NCBI RefSeq assembly: GCF_021655555.1
Contig: NZ_AP023086.1
Span: 2,572,685 to 2,636,684, forward strand
Direction: 5' to 3'
From: Marinagarivorans cellulosilyticus
GTDB lineage: Bacteria; Pseudomonadota; Gammaproteobacteria; Pseudomonadales; Cellvibrionaceae
DNA: 64,000 nucleotides
The translations under genes were made by a program, and so were the position numbers. Shown here one piece after another: positions 1 through 7,669 of this stretch (its first letter is position 1; every line of letters starts with the position of its first letter). The notes beneath the pieces are model-generated. The model was not told the DNA's origin, made no database searches, and worked only from the letters and a program-made list of their open reading frames with translations.

Positions 1-752
1 GGGGTAGATATAGTGCTTAAATCTTTAATCGCCATTTCTAAAATAGCAAGGTTCGCTAAATAGGCGTCTTGTGAATAAGCATTATCGTCACGGTTGTTTG
101 TATCGGTGCAGGCGGATGCTCTAAAGGCTTGAGGTAAGCGAATCATTACGTCGTCTGTAGAACCATTAGTTGGCCAAAAGGTACTGGGCAGTGGTTTGTA
201 GTTAAATGCTACCCAGTGGCTACCATCTTTCGCAAAACCTAAATTATCGAAAGCCTCTTTACCTAAAGCTAAGTTGTTAAGTTCTGGAATAGGGCCTTGC
301 CAGTCGGCCATATCTTTTAGTTGGCGAATGAGTGGTGAATAGTTATCGGTATTGATGTAATTAAGGATTTCGTTATCACCGATTTGGCTAATGCGTTCGC
401 GACGATCTTCAAATAAGTTTTTCCAGTGATTTGTAAGCCCAGGATCTGAAAAGGCGTATTCCATCTGCAGGCCCAAATCATTCATCGCGTTAGGGCGCGA
501 GAGAAAGGGATAGCTTTGATGGCACGTAATACATGGGTTGTAGTTGGCTTCGTGTTTTGTATAGCACTGGGGCGGAATAACGGCTTCAGGGTTGTATGTG
601 GTTGTGCGGGTTTTGGGGCGAATATCGCTGGTTTTAGTATTGCTTAATAATGCATTCGCCGCAGTGGCATTATCTTTTTTTTCGTTTAATGAGGAATCAC
701 TATTGCAGGCAGAAAAAAGTAAGCAGGCGCTAAGGATAAAAAGCGTTTTCAT
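1..752 (-). CDS. Lipoprotein with one c-type heme motif (partial, C-terminus outside the window)
   Basis: Translating the minus strand from the ATG at 752 gives 250 residues that stay open to the window edge. The N-terminus MKTLFILSACLLFSAC is a lipoprotein signal with a lipobox ending at Cys16. One CxxCH heme-attachment motif (CITCH, residues 74-78) follows, preceded by Pro/Tyr-rich sequence. I recognise no named family for the rest, which is rich in W, N and D and looks like a globular periplasmic domain. The likely role is a membrane-anchored electron carrier or heme-binding protein in the periplasm. The PhoX-like gene upstream is on the same strand but an intrinsic terminator separates them. 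The start is chosen for the signal peptide. Confidence 0.75.
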   Translation of the reverse strand, partial: MKTLFILSACLLFSACNSDSSLNEKKDNATAANALLSNTKTSDIRPKTRTTTYNPEAVIPPQCYTKHEANYNPCITCHQSYPFLSRPNAMNDLGLQMEYAFSDPGLTNHWKNLFEDRRERISQIGDNEILNYINTDNYSPLIRQLKDMADWQGPIPELNNLALGKEAFDNLGFAKDGSHWVAFNYKPLPSTFWPTNGSTDDVMIRLPQAFRASACTDTNNRDDNAYSQDAYLANLAILEMAIKDLSTIST

Positions 753-790
753 TGTGGTACCGTTGGTATTACAAACATAAAGTTGGTTAT

Positions 791-818
791 AAAAAAAGGT
801 GGCCGAAACCACCTTTTT
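791..818 (-). terminator. Intrinsic terminator after the PhoX-like gene
   Basis: An inverted repeat (ggtgg / ccacc around a 6-nt loop) is flanked by an A-tract on one side and a T-tract on the other, so on the minus strand it forms a short GC stem followed by a run of T. It lies about 45 bp beyond the stop codon of the PhoX-like gene. The symmetric flanks make it potentially bidirectional. Confidence 0.75.
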
Positions 819-860
819 ACGTACATTAATTAGTGAAGCGTAGGCTTCAGCAATTACTCA

Positions 861-2690
861 TTAAATAGCGGGGTCGTCAAATACCCAAACCATATTATTT
901 TGGTGATTTCCGGTATCTTCACCAATTAATACACGACCGTCGTTTAAAATGACGAGGTTGTCGGGGTTAGAAATGTTATTAATATTGCAGCGGTTAGCGG
1001 TGCGGTCTGGATAGTAGGGGCCGCCAACAATCGCTGGGATCATATGCGTCGCATCAACATTGCCATCGCTATCTTTAACCAACTTCATTCTGTACACCAA
1101 GCCGCAGCTACCGTGAGTACCATCGAGTTGAATGCTGCCAACATCGTCAGCCATAGCGCCAGTAAAGGAAGACATGGCCATATACATATAAGCTTGCGCG
1201 CCATCTGCTGCGCCGTTATTCCACCAAGCGCTTGCGAGATCGAAGTTGATATTCACGCCTTCCATTTTATTAAATTCACCGGTTGCGCCTAAGGCAACAG
1301 CCGCTTTACGCGATTCTAAAAAGGCTGGGCGATCGTCGCTAAATGGACTTGTGGCAATAGTGCCGTCGGTATCTAAATCGGTTTGGGTTTTAGCTTCAGC
1401 CCAAGCGTTGATATTGGCATCAGTAATATATTTTGCTTCAGCTATTGTGCCATCGTAAGACCGCACAATAGTGAGGAGTTCGGCATCGCTACCGTGCCCG
1501 AGCTCTACCCACTCAATCGCAAACGCGGCTTCGGCAGGGTCTGTTACGCCACTGGTTTGCGTGACTTTAGCCGCATATAAAGTACCAGCGCTTAAATCAC
1601 CTGCGGTATCAGCAACAAATTTAAAGAAAACAACACCGCCGCCATCGTCACTTAAAAATACGGTTTTATTGTCGGGCATTACCACGGGGTTTTCGTGCGA
1701 AAAGCGGCCCATAACAAAGCGTTTTTCCATTTCGATATTCGCAACATTGGCAGCCGTGGCGGTATCGTTAGTGCCGATTTCTACTATGTAGCCGTAATCG
1801 TACGGGTTAGCCCATGCGCCAGAGCCATCGACTGGCAGACCAAGGTAGCTCGTTACCGATACGGCGTTGCCATTGTCGGTATCAAACCAGTCGGCGGTAT
1901 TATCAAAATAGAGTTCTTCTGCTGTAAGTGGTGTGTTCCAAGGGCTTACGCTGCCAAAGCAGTTAACCCAAGTCCCCTTAACGCTAGAAAAATCTAACAT
2001 GCCTTCTTGAGTAACGGATTGATAACCAGAAGAATTTAAATCATCAACATGAATTCGGCTCATGCCGCCTGGCCGATCTTCCCAGTTGGTAAAAACATAA
2101 AAGCCTGTGTCGCCATCAGGAATTACACCGTTAAAATCGGGGTCGTTAGAATTCTTAAGCAATGTTGTGCCGTTTGAAGCAATAATATCACCCATGGTTT
2201 TATTATCAGCTAGGGCGACATCTTGCTGAGTTAAAACCTGGTAACGACCTACTGCGGTGTTCACCACTTCTTTTTCGCTTTCAAGAATAGGGGCGGGCAG
2301 TTCAGCTACTTGGCCTAAATTATTAAAGTCGGCGCCAACAACAACACCTACGGTACCTTTGGCAAAAGCCATCCCATCGCTATCGAGGGTATCGTTTGCC
2401 GAGTTAGGGTGTTGCACGTTTAAAAAGAACGTACCATCGCTGTTTAGGTACATGCCTGTAAACTCGGCACCCAAAGGCGCGCTAGCTAAGCGTATAAGGC
2501 TGGCTCCGGTAACGCCGGGTTCGCCCTGTTCTCCTGTCGCGCCGTCGGTGCCTGCTGCCCCGTTTGTACCTGCGGCTCCTTGCTCGCCGGTTTTGCCTTG
2601 TGTACCGTCATCGCCGTCACTGCAACCGGTAAGACCTAAAGCCACTGCTGACATAGCAGCAATAAGTACGCTGAGCGTTTTGCGTTTCAT
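861..2690 (-). CDS. PhoX/DUF839-family lipoprotein with collagen-like N-terminal repeat
   Basis: This 609-aa protein starts with a lipoprotein signal (lipobox LTGC, Cys23). Twelve consecutive Gly-X-Y triplets follow (about residues 29-64, e.g. GEQGAAGTNGAAG), a collagen-like linker. The rest resembles the PhoX (DUF839) beta-propeller family of calcium/iron alkaline phosphatases. The visible cues are a conserved Cys followed by a PW..(L)T.EE stretch (C244, EE258-259) and a GRFSHE motif (328-333), where PhoX proteins normally have GRFKHE. The predicted role is phosphate-ester hydrolysis at the cell surface or in the periplasm, tethered by lipid. A Pho-box-like site lies upstream. Family membership is fairly sure; phosphatase activity is inferred. 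Confidence 0.8.
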   Translation of the reverse strand: MKRKTLSVLIAAMSAVALGLTGCSDGDDGTQGKTGEQGAAGTNGAAGTDGATGEQGEPGVTGASLIRLASAPLGAEFTGMYLNSDGTFFLNVQHPNSANDTLDSDGMAFAKGTVGVVVGADFNNLGQVAELPAPILESEKEVVNTAVGRYQVLTQQDVALADNKTMGDIIASNGTTLLKNSNDPDFNGVIPDGDTGFYVFTNWEDRPGGMSRIHVDDLNSSGYQSVTQEGMLDFSSVKGTWVNCFGSVSPWNTPLTAEELYFDNTADWFDTDNGNAVSVTSYLGLPVDGSGAWANPYDYGYIVEIGTNDTATAANVANIEMEKRFVMGRFSHENPVVMPDNKTVFLSDDGGGVVFFKFVADTAGDLSAGTLYAAKVTQTSGVTDPAEAAFAIEWVELGHGSDAELLTIVRSYDGTIAEAKYITDANINAWAEAKTQTDLDTDGTIATSPFSDDRPAFLESRKAAVALGATGEFNKMEGVNINFDLASAWWNNGAADGAQAYMYMAMSSFTGAMADDVGSIQLDGTHGSCGLVYRMKLVKDSDGNVDATHMIPAIVGGPYYPDRTANRCNINNISNPDNLVILNDGRVLIGEDTGNHQNNMVWVFDDPAI

Positions 2691-2807
2691 AATGTATCAC
2701 CTAACTAATGGATGTCTGAAAATCACTTCCCATATGGAATTGTGCAAGCCAGTCGTTAGCATTTGGCGCCAACTCAAACTTGTGGTGCTGCAGGCTAGAG
2801 GCTGCCT

Positions 2808-2825
2808 GTGACAAATGGCTGACTG
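2808..2825 (-). promoter_or_regulatory. Candidate Pho box upstream of the PhoX-like gene
   Basis: On the minus strand this reads CAGTCAG-CCAT-TTGTCAC: two 7-bp direct repeats separated by 4 bp, matching the PhoB consensus CTGTCAT-N4-CTGTCAC at 5/7 and 6/7 positions. It is about 118 bp upstream of the PhoX-like start codon and correctly oriented. That fits a phosphate-starvation gene, but a single visual match is weak evidence. Confidence 0.4.
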
Positions 2826-2928
2826 TTTTGGGGCAATTAGGTGATAGTTTTGTGGCATTCAGACGACACTAATGTGATGACTAAAATTCGAGCATATACT
2901 GCATACGCTAAAAGCTCTTGAAAAACGT

Positions 2929-2941
2929 TAGAGATGCCCTT
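2929..2941 (+). repeat. Possible solo relic of the MITE terminus
   Basis: Thirteen bases, TAGAGATGCCCTT, are identical to the right end of the 138-bp element plus the first bases of its target duplication (compare 3919-3931). No other part of the element is present nearby. It could be a decayed remnant or chance. Confidence 0.2.
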
Positions 2942-2970
2942 TAGTGTTAAGAAAAAAGGAAAATGGACGC

Positions 2971-4158
2971 ATGCTAAAACTAAACAGAAAGTTTTTTTTC
3001 ATGGCCTTAATGATGTTGTTTGCAGGTTGCGATAACGATACTTTGAGGTGTAAACCCATCATTGCGGCTTACCCAACGTGGCCGATTGTAGACTTTTCCA
3101 TTGAGGATATTCGCTGGGATTATTTTACCCACCTTGGAGTTGTTGCGATTTACCCTTTGGCCGACGGTACGCTAAACACTCAGGATGCCGATAGCGTATT
3201 ACCGGCATTGCTCGCGGCAGCTAAAAAAAATAATAAAAAAATCATTATCTCTATTGGTGGTAGCGGCGAAGCGGGAAAAGGTTTTTTAGCGTTAACAAAA
3301 AGCGCGCAAACCCAGCAAATATTTGTTCGTAGGGTTGTTGAATATGTACAGCGTTACGACTTAGCCGGCGTGGATATTGATTGGGAATATTGGACTTATC
3401 AAAATGTGTTGGGCAAGGGCGGCAACGACCCAGATGAAAGCCGCCGTTTAGTGAATTTACTCAAGGCATTACGCACGGATCTGCCTGCCGATAAATTACT
3501 GACCGTAGATATTTTTGTAGGTGATTGGGTCGGGCAGCAGTATTTACCGGAGATCGAGCAATATGTGGATTATATCAATGTTATGGCTTACGACTTTACC
3601 GGTGCTTGGCCAGAATCCCCCGTGGGCCATCATGCTGATTTTTCCACCTTTAAACGTGCGTTAGCTTTTACACGTTCACAAGGCTTTAATCCCGAAAAGC
3701 TACTTGTAGGGCTACCAACTTACGGTATTGAGTTTCATGAGAGTGGTAATAAAGCGATTAAGCACTAACCATTTCGCGATATTCTTAAGGGCACCTCTAA
3801 AAATAGTAATTTTTGTGTGAGAGCAAGGAAGCACCGCCAGGAGAGCCGCAGTTTACGTGGTGTAAATGAGGACTCGAGGACGGAGCTGACGCCGCTATCG
3901 CGGAAAAAGTGCATTTTTAGAGATGCCCTTAAGCGGTTATCGCAAGCTAATGGTAAAAGTGATGTACTTAAGCGCGGACGTGATCAAGACCTTTATTTTG
4001 AAACGCCTTCACTTATTGCTAAAAAAGCTCAGTTAATACAGCAAGGCGATTACGCTGGCGCTATGGTCTTTGAGTTAACAGGCGACAGCCTAGATCCGCA
4101 AACCAGCTTGTTGCGGCGCGTACATCAAAGGCTACAAGCCGTAGGGTGCCAAAGCTAG
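2971..4158 (+). pseudogene. GH18 chitinase-family lipoprotein, interrupted by a stop codon and a MITE
   Basis: The N-terminal part begins at ATG 2971, behind an AAGGA-type ribosome site, with a lipoprotein signal (LFAGC, Cys20). It has a GH18 barrel with ISIGGSGE and the catalytic segment LAGVDIDWE (residues 131-139, acid Glu139); the first Asp of DxxDxDxE is Ala here. An in-frame TAA at 3766-3768 ends it after 265 residues. The C-terminal GH18 strand (TPSLIAKKAQ...GAMVFELTGDS) continues after a 138-bp element at 3790-3927. Removing the element and one copy of its CTTAAG duplication restores one frame of 347 residues with only the TAA left. The TAA sits where a Tyr codon would fit (IKH-[Y]-PFRDIL). 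The part after the element may still be read, but no enzyme is expected unless the stop is bypassed. Confidence 0.85.
3790..3927 (+). mobile_element. MITE-like 138-bp element, copy 1 (inside GH18 gene)
   Basis: The ends are inverted repeats: GGCACCTCTAAAAAT at the left and the complement of GGCATCTCTAAAAAT at the right (one mismatch in 15). It is flanked by a perfect 6-bp direct repeat, CTTAAG (3784-3789 and 3928-3933). There is no transposase gene, so it is a non-autonomous element. 138 + 6 = 144 bp keeps the reading frame, and the frame running through the element has no stop codon, so it would add 48 codons to its host gene. The interior includes a small stem-loop (TTTAC/GTAAA) and a CTCGAG palindrome. 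Confidence 0.9.
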
Positions 4159-4265
4159 TAGTCCTCTGCCAGCTGTACGCGATGTGCTTGCATTTTCTAT
4201 TGTGTTACATGTAATATCGGTGCAGCACTTTACTAATGGGTGCCTCCATCACTAAGGATTGAGTT

Positions 4266-5210
4266 ATGAATATTATTCTTGATTATGTTTTAACGTTTCA
4301 ATTTGCCTTTTTTGTTTTCATTATTGTTGTTCTTAAATCATCGATTAAATTTGTGCCACAAAATCGTGCTTGGATTGTAGAGCGCTTTGGTAAGTATCAA
4401 TCCACCAAAGAAGCTGGGCTTAATTTTATTTTCCCTTTTATTGATAAGATCGCCGCCGATCGCTCACTGAAAGAGCAGGCCTACGATATTCCAAGCCAGG
4501 CGGCTATTACCAAAGATAATATTTCGTTGACGGTAGATGGCGTGTTGTATTTTCGTGTGCTTGACCCTTATAAAGCCACCTACGGCGTAGAAGACTATAC
4601 CTTTGCGGTAACCCAGTTAGCCCAAACGACCATGCGCTCGGAGCTGGGTAAAATCGAGCTGGATAAAACCTTTGAAGACCGCGATGCGCTGAATGCTCAA
4701 ATTGTATCGGCAATCAATTCTGCAGCAGAAACCTGGGGCGTTGCCGTGCTGCGTTACGAAATTAAAGATATTGTTCCACCTGCATCAATTATGGATGCAA
4801 TGGAATCACAAATGCGCGCGGAGCGAGAACGACGCGCTAAAATTTTGGAATCAGAAGGTGAGCGACAGGCAGCGATTAATATCGCCGAAGGTGAAAAGCA
4901 ATCCCGTGTGTTAGCGGCTGAAGCGGAACGTACCGAGCAGGTTTTTGCCGCTCAAGGTGAAGCCGAAGCCATTAAAGCTGTCGCCGATGCGCAAGCACAA
5001 GCGCTTAAAGTCGTTGGTGATGCAGCAGCAACAGACGAAGGGCAGAAAGCCGTACAGCTTGATTTGGCGACCAAAGCTATTGAAGCCAAGCGTGCCATTG
5101 CAAAAGAATCGAGCGTGGTATTACTACCCGATGGCAGTACTGAAGCTTCGGCGCTTGTGGCGCAAGCGACCAGTATTATTAATGCCTTAAATGCAGGAGG
5201 AAAGGCGTGA
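4266..5210 (+). CDS. qmcA: SPFH/band-7 membrane protein, QmcA-like
   Basis: This 314-aa protein has one N-terminal membrane segment (about residues 7-25), followed by the SPFH/stomatin domain (VPQNRAWIVERFGKY...GLNFIFPF) and a long Ala/Glu-rich coiled coil (RAERERRAKILESEGERQAAINIAEGEKQ). This is the standard layout of the YbbK/QmcA group. Such proteins form oligomeric scaffolds in the inner membrane and often associate with proteases such as FtsH. The stop codon overlaps the start of an NfeD-like gene, the usual partner. The start at 4266 has a purine-rich site (AAGGA) about 10 bp upstream. Confidence 0.9.
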   Translation: MNIILDYVLTFQFAFFVFIIVVLKSSIKFVPQNRAWIVERFGKYQSTKEAGLNFIFPFIDKIAADRSLKEQAYDIPSQAAITKDNISLTVDGVLYFRVLDPYKATYGVEDYTFAVTQLAQTTMRSELGKIELDKTFEDRDALNAQIVSAINSAAETWGVAVLRYEIKDIVPPASIMDAMESQMRAERERRAKILESEGERQAAINIAEGEKQSRVLAAEAERTEQVFAAQGEAEAIKAVADAQAQALKVVGDAAATDEGQKAVQLDLATKAIEAKRAIAKESSVVLLPDGSTEASALVAQATSIINALNAGGKA

Positions 5211-5662
5211 TGGAATCGCTGGCGCATTACATTCCCCAGCTAATGATTACGGCCGGTATTATCATACTGGCCATCGAGGTGGCCGTATTGGGGTTTGCGA
5301 CCTTTATATTATTTTTCTTAGGTCTTTCGCTGATTATTACCGGTGCCATTTGTTGGGTAGGGCTAATGCCGGCAACTTGGCCTGTGATTCTCCTAGCAAA
5401 TGCTATTTTAACTACAGTACTTGCGGGTGTTTTATGGCGCCCTCTATTACGCATGCAAAGCCATACCGATGATAAGCGTGTAAAAAGTGATTTTGAAGGG
5501 CACATTTTCGTGACATCGGAAACGGTCAATAAAAGCGGCTCTGCGCTTTACACCTATTCTGGTATACAGTGGAAGTTAAAAAGTGATATCGAAATAGCGG
5601 CAGGATGCGAAGTCGAGGTTATTAAGGCTGAAGTTGGTGTGCTATGGGTGAAGGCTGTTTGA
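5210..5662 (+). CDS. NfeD-family membrane protein (YbbJ-like)
   Basis: About 150 residues, with three or four closely spaced hydrophobic segments in the first 85 residues and a C-terminal small beta (OB-fold) domain ending GCEVEVIKAEVGVLWVKAV, typical of NfeD proteins. It is translationally coupled to the QmcA-like gene: the ATG at 5210 overlaps the upstream TGA, and an AGGAGG site lies 9 bp before it, so I prefer this ATG to the GTG at 5207. The pair is expected to act together in the inner membrane, probably in membrane-domain organisation or quality control. Confidence 0.88.
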   Translation: MESLAHYIPQLMITAGIIILAIEVAVLGFATFILFFLGLSLIITGAICWVGLMPATWPVILLANAILTTVLAGVLWRPLLRMQSHTDDKRVKSDFEGHIFVTSETVNKSGSALYTYSGIQWKLKSDIEIAAGCEVEVIKAEVGVLWVKAV

Positions 5663-5702
5663 GTCTTCTTTAGTTTTTACAGGTTAATATAGGTTGCTTT
5701 GA

Positions 5703-5840
5703 GGCACCTCTAAAAATAGTAATTTTTTTGTGAGAGCAAAGAAGCACCGCCCGGAGAGCCGCAGTTTACGTGGTGTAAATGAGGACTCGAGGACGGAGCT
5801 GATGCCGCTATCGCGGAAAAAGTGCATTTTTAGAGATGCC
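5703..5840 (+). mobile_element. MITE-like 138-bp element, copy 2
   Basis: Same length, orientation and terminal repeats as copy 1, with only a few substitutions. Unlike the other copies it has no matching 6-bp duplication: the left flank is CTTTGA and the right flank CCTTAG. The right edge directly abuts a coding fragment that has lost its 5' half. Together this suggests that a deletion or rearrangement at one end removed the original flank. Confidence 0.88.
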
Positions 5841-6639
5841 CCTTAGGCGGTTTTCTCGCCCAGCAGTAGAAACCTTTATTGATATCGAGCGCCCCAATAC
5901 CTGTGATAAACAGCCCGAGCAGGGGTATAGGTCGATAGGGTGTTTTTACGCAGCCATATCGCAAGGGATAAAAACATTGTGTGATGATAGCGTGTTTGAG
6001 CAAGCGCGTAAAACGCGGGGGCATTGCCAAATATCGGGGGAGGAATACTACGGTGGTGCTGGCAAATTGTTTGCTGTAACAGATAAAGCATCGGCGCTTA
6101 AAGCCATCGAAGAAATTGTGCACCAAGGCGAAGGCGTTTCTGAGAATATTTTAAATGAAACGGTTTGTGAGCATGCAGATAAAACGCTGGAACCGGAGTC
6201 TATTGATGATGGTGATACGTTAGCTGATGGTTGGAAAATGTATTCCCATTATGTGCGTTTTCGTGAGATCCAATTTGGACGCCGTTACTTGCCGACACAA
6301 AAAATTACCGACACTCCAGCAGGGGATATTATTCCTATCGACTGGAGCGAGGTTTACCCCACTGTTACCAATCCGCAAGCGGCAGATTACAAAGGTACTG
6401 ATATCGAGCCTGCAGTGGATAATTTTAATGGGACTTATACGCAACTAATCGATAATATCTATGCGGCGTTTAACGGCGAAAAAAGTGATGTTGCACAAAG
6501 TGAACCAGCCGGTATGCGCAAAGCTGTAACAGTGATGTGGGAATTAAAATATCAAGCTATTGCACTAATGAAAACACCATCGCCATTAGCAATGCATCAA
6601 GGCGAAACGGTTGGCGCGCCGTTCGAGTATTTACGCTAA
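5841..6639 (+). pseudogene. Ferritin-like (VioB-type) protein, 5' end missing
   Basis: The reading frame is open from the edge of the MITE to 6639 (about 265 residues). It matches the C-terminal two thirds of the ferritin-like family that includes the VioB iminophenyl-pyruvate dimer synthase domain. Visible landmarks are FIDIERP, GCFYAAISQGI, the metal-site-type AIEEIVHQGEG, HYVRFREIQFGRRY and the terminal GAPFEYLR. The first helices (about 120-150 residues, with the first ferritin-type Glu/His ligands) are absent. The only available ATG lies inside the MITE. I treat it as a remnant; expression from an adventitious start is possible but the metal site would be incomplete. Confidence 0.75.
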
Positions 6640-6679
6640 AAACAAGTTTGCTAAAAACAGCTTTAAAACCCTTCTACTA

Positions 6680-6712
6680 CTAACCGGCGGCAGTTTGGCT
6701 GTCGCCGGTTAG
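6680..6712 (+). terminator. Stem-loop after the ferritin-like remnant
   Basis: A 14-bp stem (CTAACCGGCGGCAG with its near-perfect complement, one G-U pair) and a 5-nt loop lie 40 bp after the stop codon. No T-run follows, so it may be a processing or stability hairpin, not a classic intrinsic terminator. Confidence 0.45.
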
Positions 6713-6874
6713 CTACCAATTGCCACAGGGTCTACGCGCTGTTATTTTAGCGCCCCATTAGTACAATATTTCGGTTTAAAATCCGTTGTAGGGTTTGTCT
6801 CTTGAATATTTCGTGTGGAACGTGTGTGCGCTGTGTTTTTCTAGCTGCGGTTTTCGTTAATCATCGGTGTCTTA

Positions 6875-7396
6875 ATGTTACAGAAATCTAGCGTATGGCT
6901 TTGGCTGCGTAAAGCCTTGTTGCAAGGTGGCGCGTTTGTGCTGGTGTTTTTAGTGCTATCAGTGGCTTTGGACGAATGGCGCGGTAGGGCGTTGCCATTA
7001 GCAAGCATCCCTAAAACTGTTTACTTTGATGTTGAGGGTAACAGTGTTGATCTTTTAGCTTTGTCTCGCGAAGGGCTTGTGGTTGTGTATTTTTGGGCCA
7101 CATGGTGTGGGCCTTGTAAAGTAACTTCGCCGTCCATAAAACAGCTGGCCAAGCATTACCCTGTGGTCACTATAGCGATGGCGTCGGGTGGGGATGATAA
7201 ATTGAAACGCTATTTTTCTAATGCCGCGCCAAGTTTGGTGATGGTTAACGATAATAGCCAAACCATTGCAAAGCAGTGGGGTGTGCAGGTTACACCCACA
7301 GTATTATTTGTGAAAAATGGCGCTATCGCGGGCCACACGATCGGTGCTAGCGGTTACCCTGGGTTGCGTCTGCGGGCATGGTGGGCAAAAAATTAA
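6875..7396 (+). CDS. Membrane-anchored thioredoxin-like protein (TlpA/ScsD type)
   Basis: This 173-aa protein has an N-terminal uncleaved signal anchor (about residues 15-32) and then a thioredoxin fold with the active site WCGPC (residues 77-81) and the cis-Pro segment VQVTPTVLFV. The topology puts the redox domain in the periplasm, where such proteins reduce or oxidise disulfides, for example in cytochrome c maturation or copper tolerance (ScsD). No Scs or Ccm genes are adjacent, so the substrate is unknown. The ATG at 6875 has no strong ribosome site. Confidence 0.82.
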   Translation: MLQKSSVWLWLRKALLQGGAFVLVFLVLSVALDEWRGRALPLASIPKTVYFDVEGNSVDLLALSREGLVVVYFWATWCGPCKVTSPSIKQLAKHYPVVTIAMASGGDDKLKRYFSNAAPSLVMVNDNSQTIAKQWGVQVTPTVLFVKNGAIAGHTIGASGYPGLRLRAWWAKN

Positions 7397-7588
7397 AGCT
7401 AGAAGCCGCGCTAGAGAGCCGAAAAGATGCGTATTCCCTTAGTGCGCATGGTGAGTAATAAAAATGTGTAGTCCTTGCAGGATGCCCAAAAGTGCTTGGC
7501 ATTTTCCGGCTGGGAAGCGCATACGCATATGAGCCAAAGTAACAGGTATATCTAAGCCTTGACAAAGCATTAGCTGTGACTTAAATGT

Positions 7589-7606
7589 GATATGATATAT
7601 CATATC
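7589..7606 (+). promoter_or_regulatory. Perfect 18-bp palindrome, candidate Zur operator
   Basis: The sequence GATATGATATATCATATC is fully self-complementary. It lies 64 bp upstream of a COG0523 GTPase gene in an AT-rich stretch. Fur-family regulators bind such AT-rich palindromes, and COG0523/DUF1826 genes are commonly under Zur control. It differs from the enterobacterial Zur box in base detail. A second short palindrome, AGATATCT, follows at 7618-7625. Confidence 0.5.
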
Positions 7607-7669
7607 TGATGTAGGCCAGATATCTAATAAGTTGTAGTCAATTGGGCGCCTTTAGTCGGTGAGAGAAAT

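Noticed and set aside
2257..2811. 184-codon plus-strand frame opposite the PhoX-like gene
   Set aside because: It is the antisense shadow of the collagen-like and PhoX coding region; Pro/Ala-rich composition results from Gly/Ala codons on the real strand.
7347..7565. 72-codon minus-strand frame after the thioredoxin-like gene
   Set aside because: Overlaps the end of a real gene, with no domain and no ribosome site.
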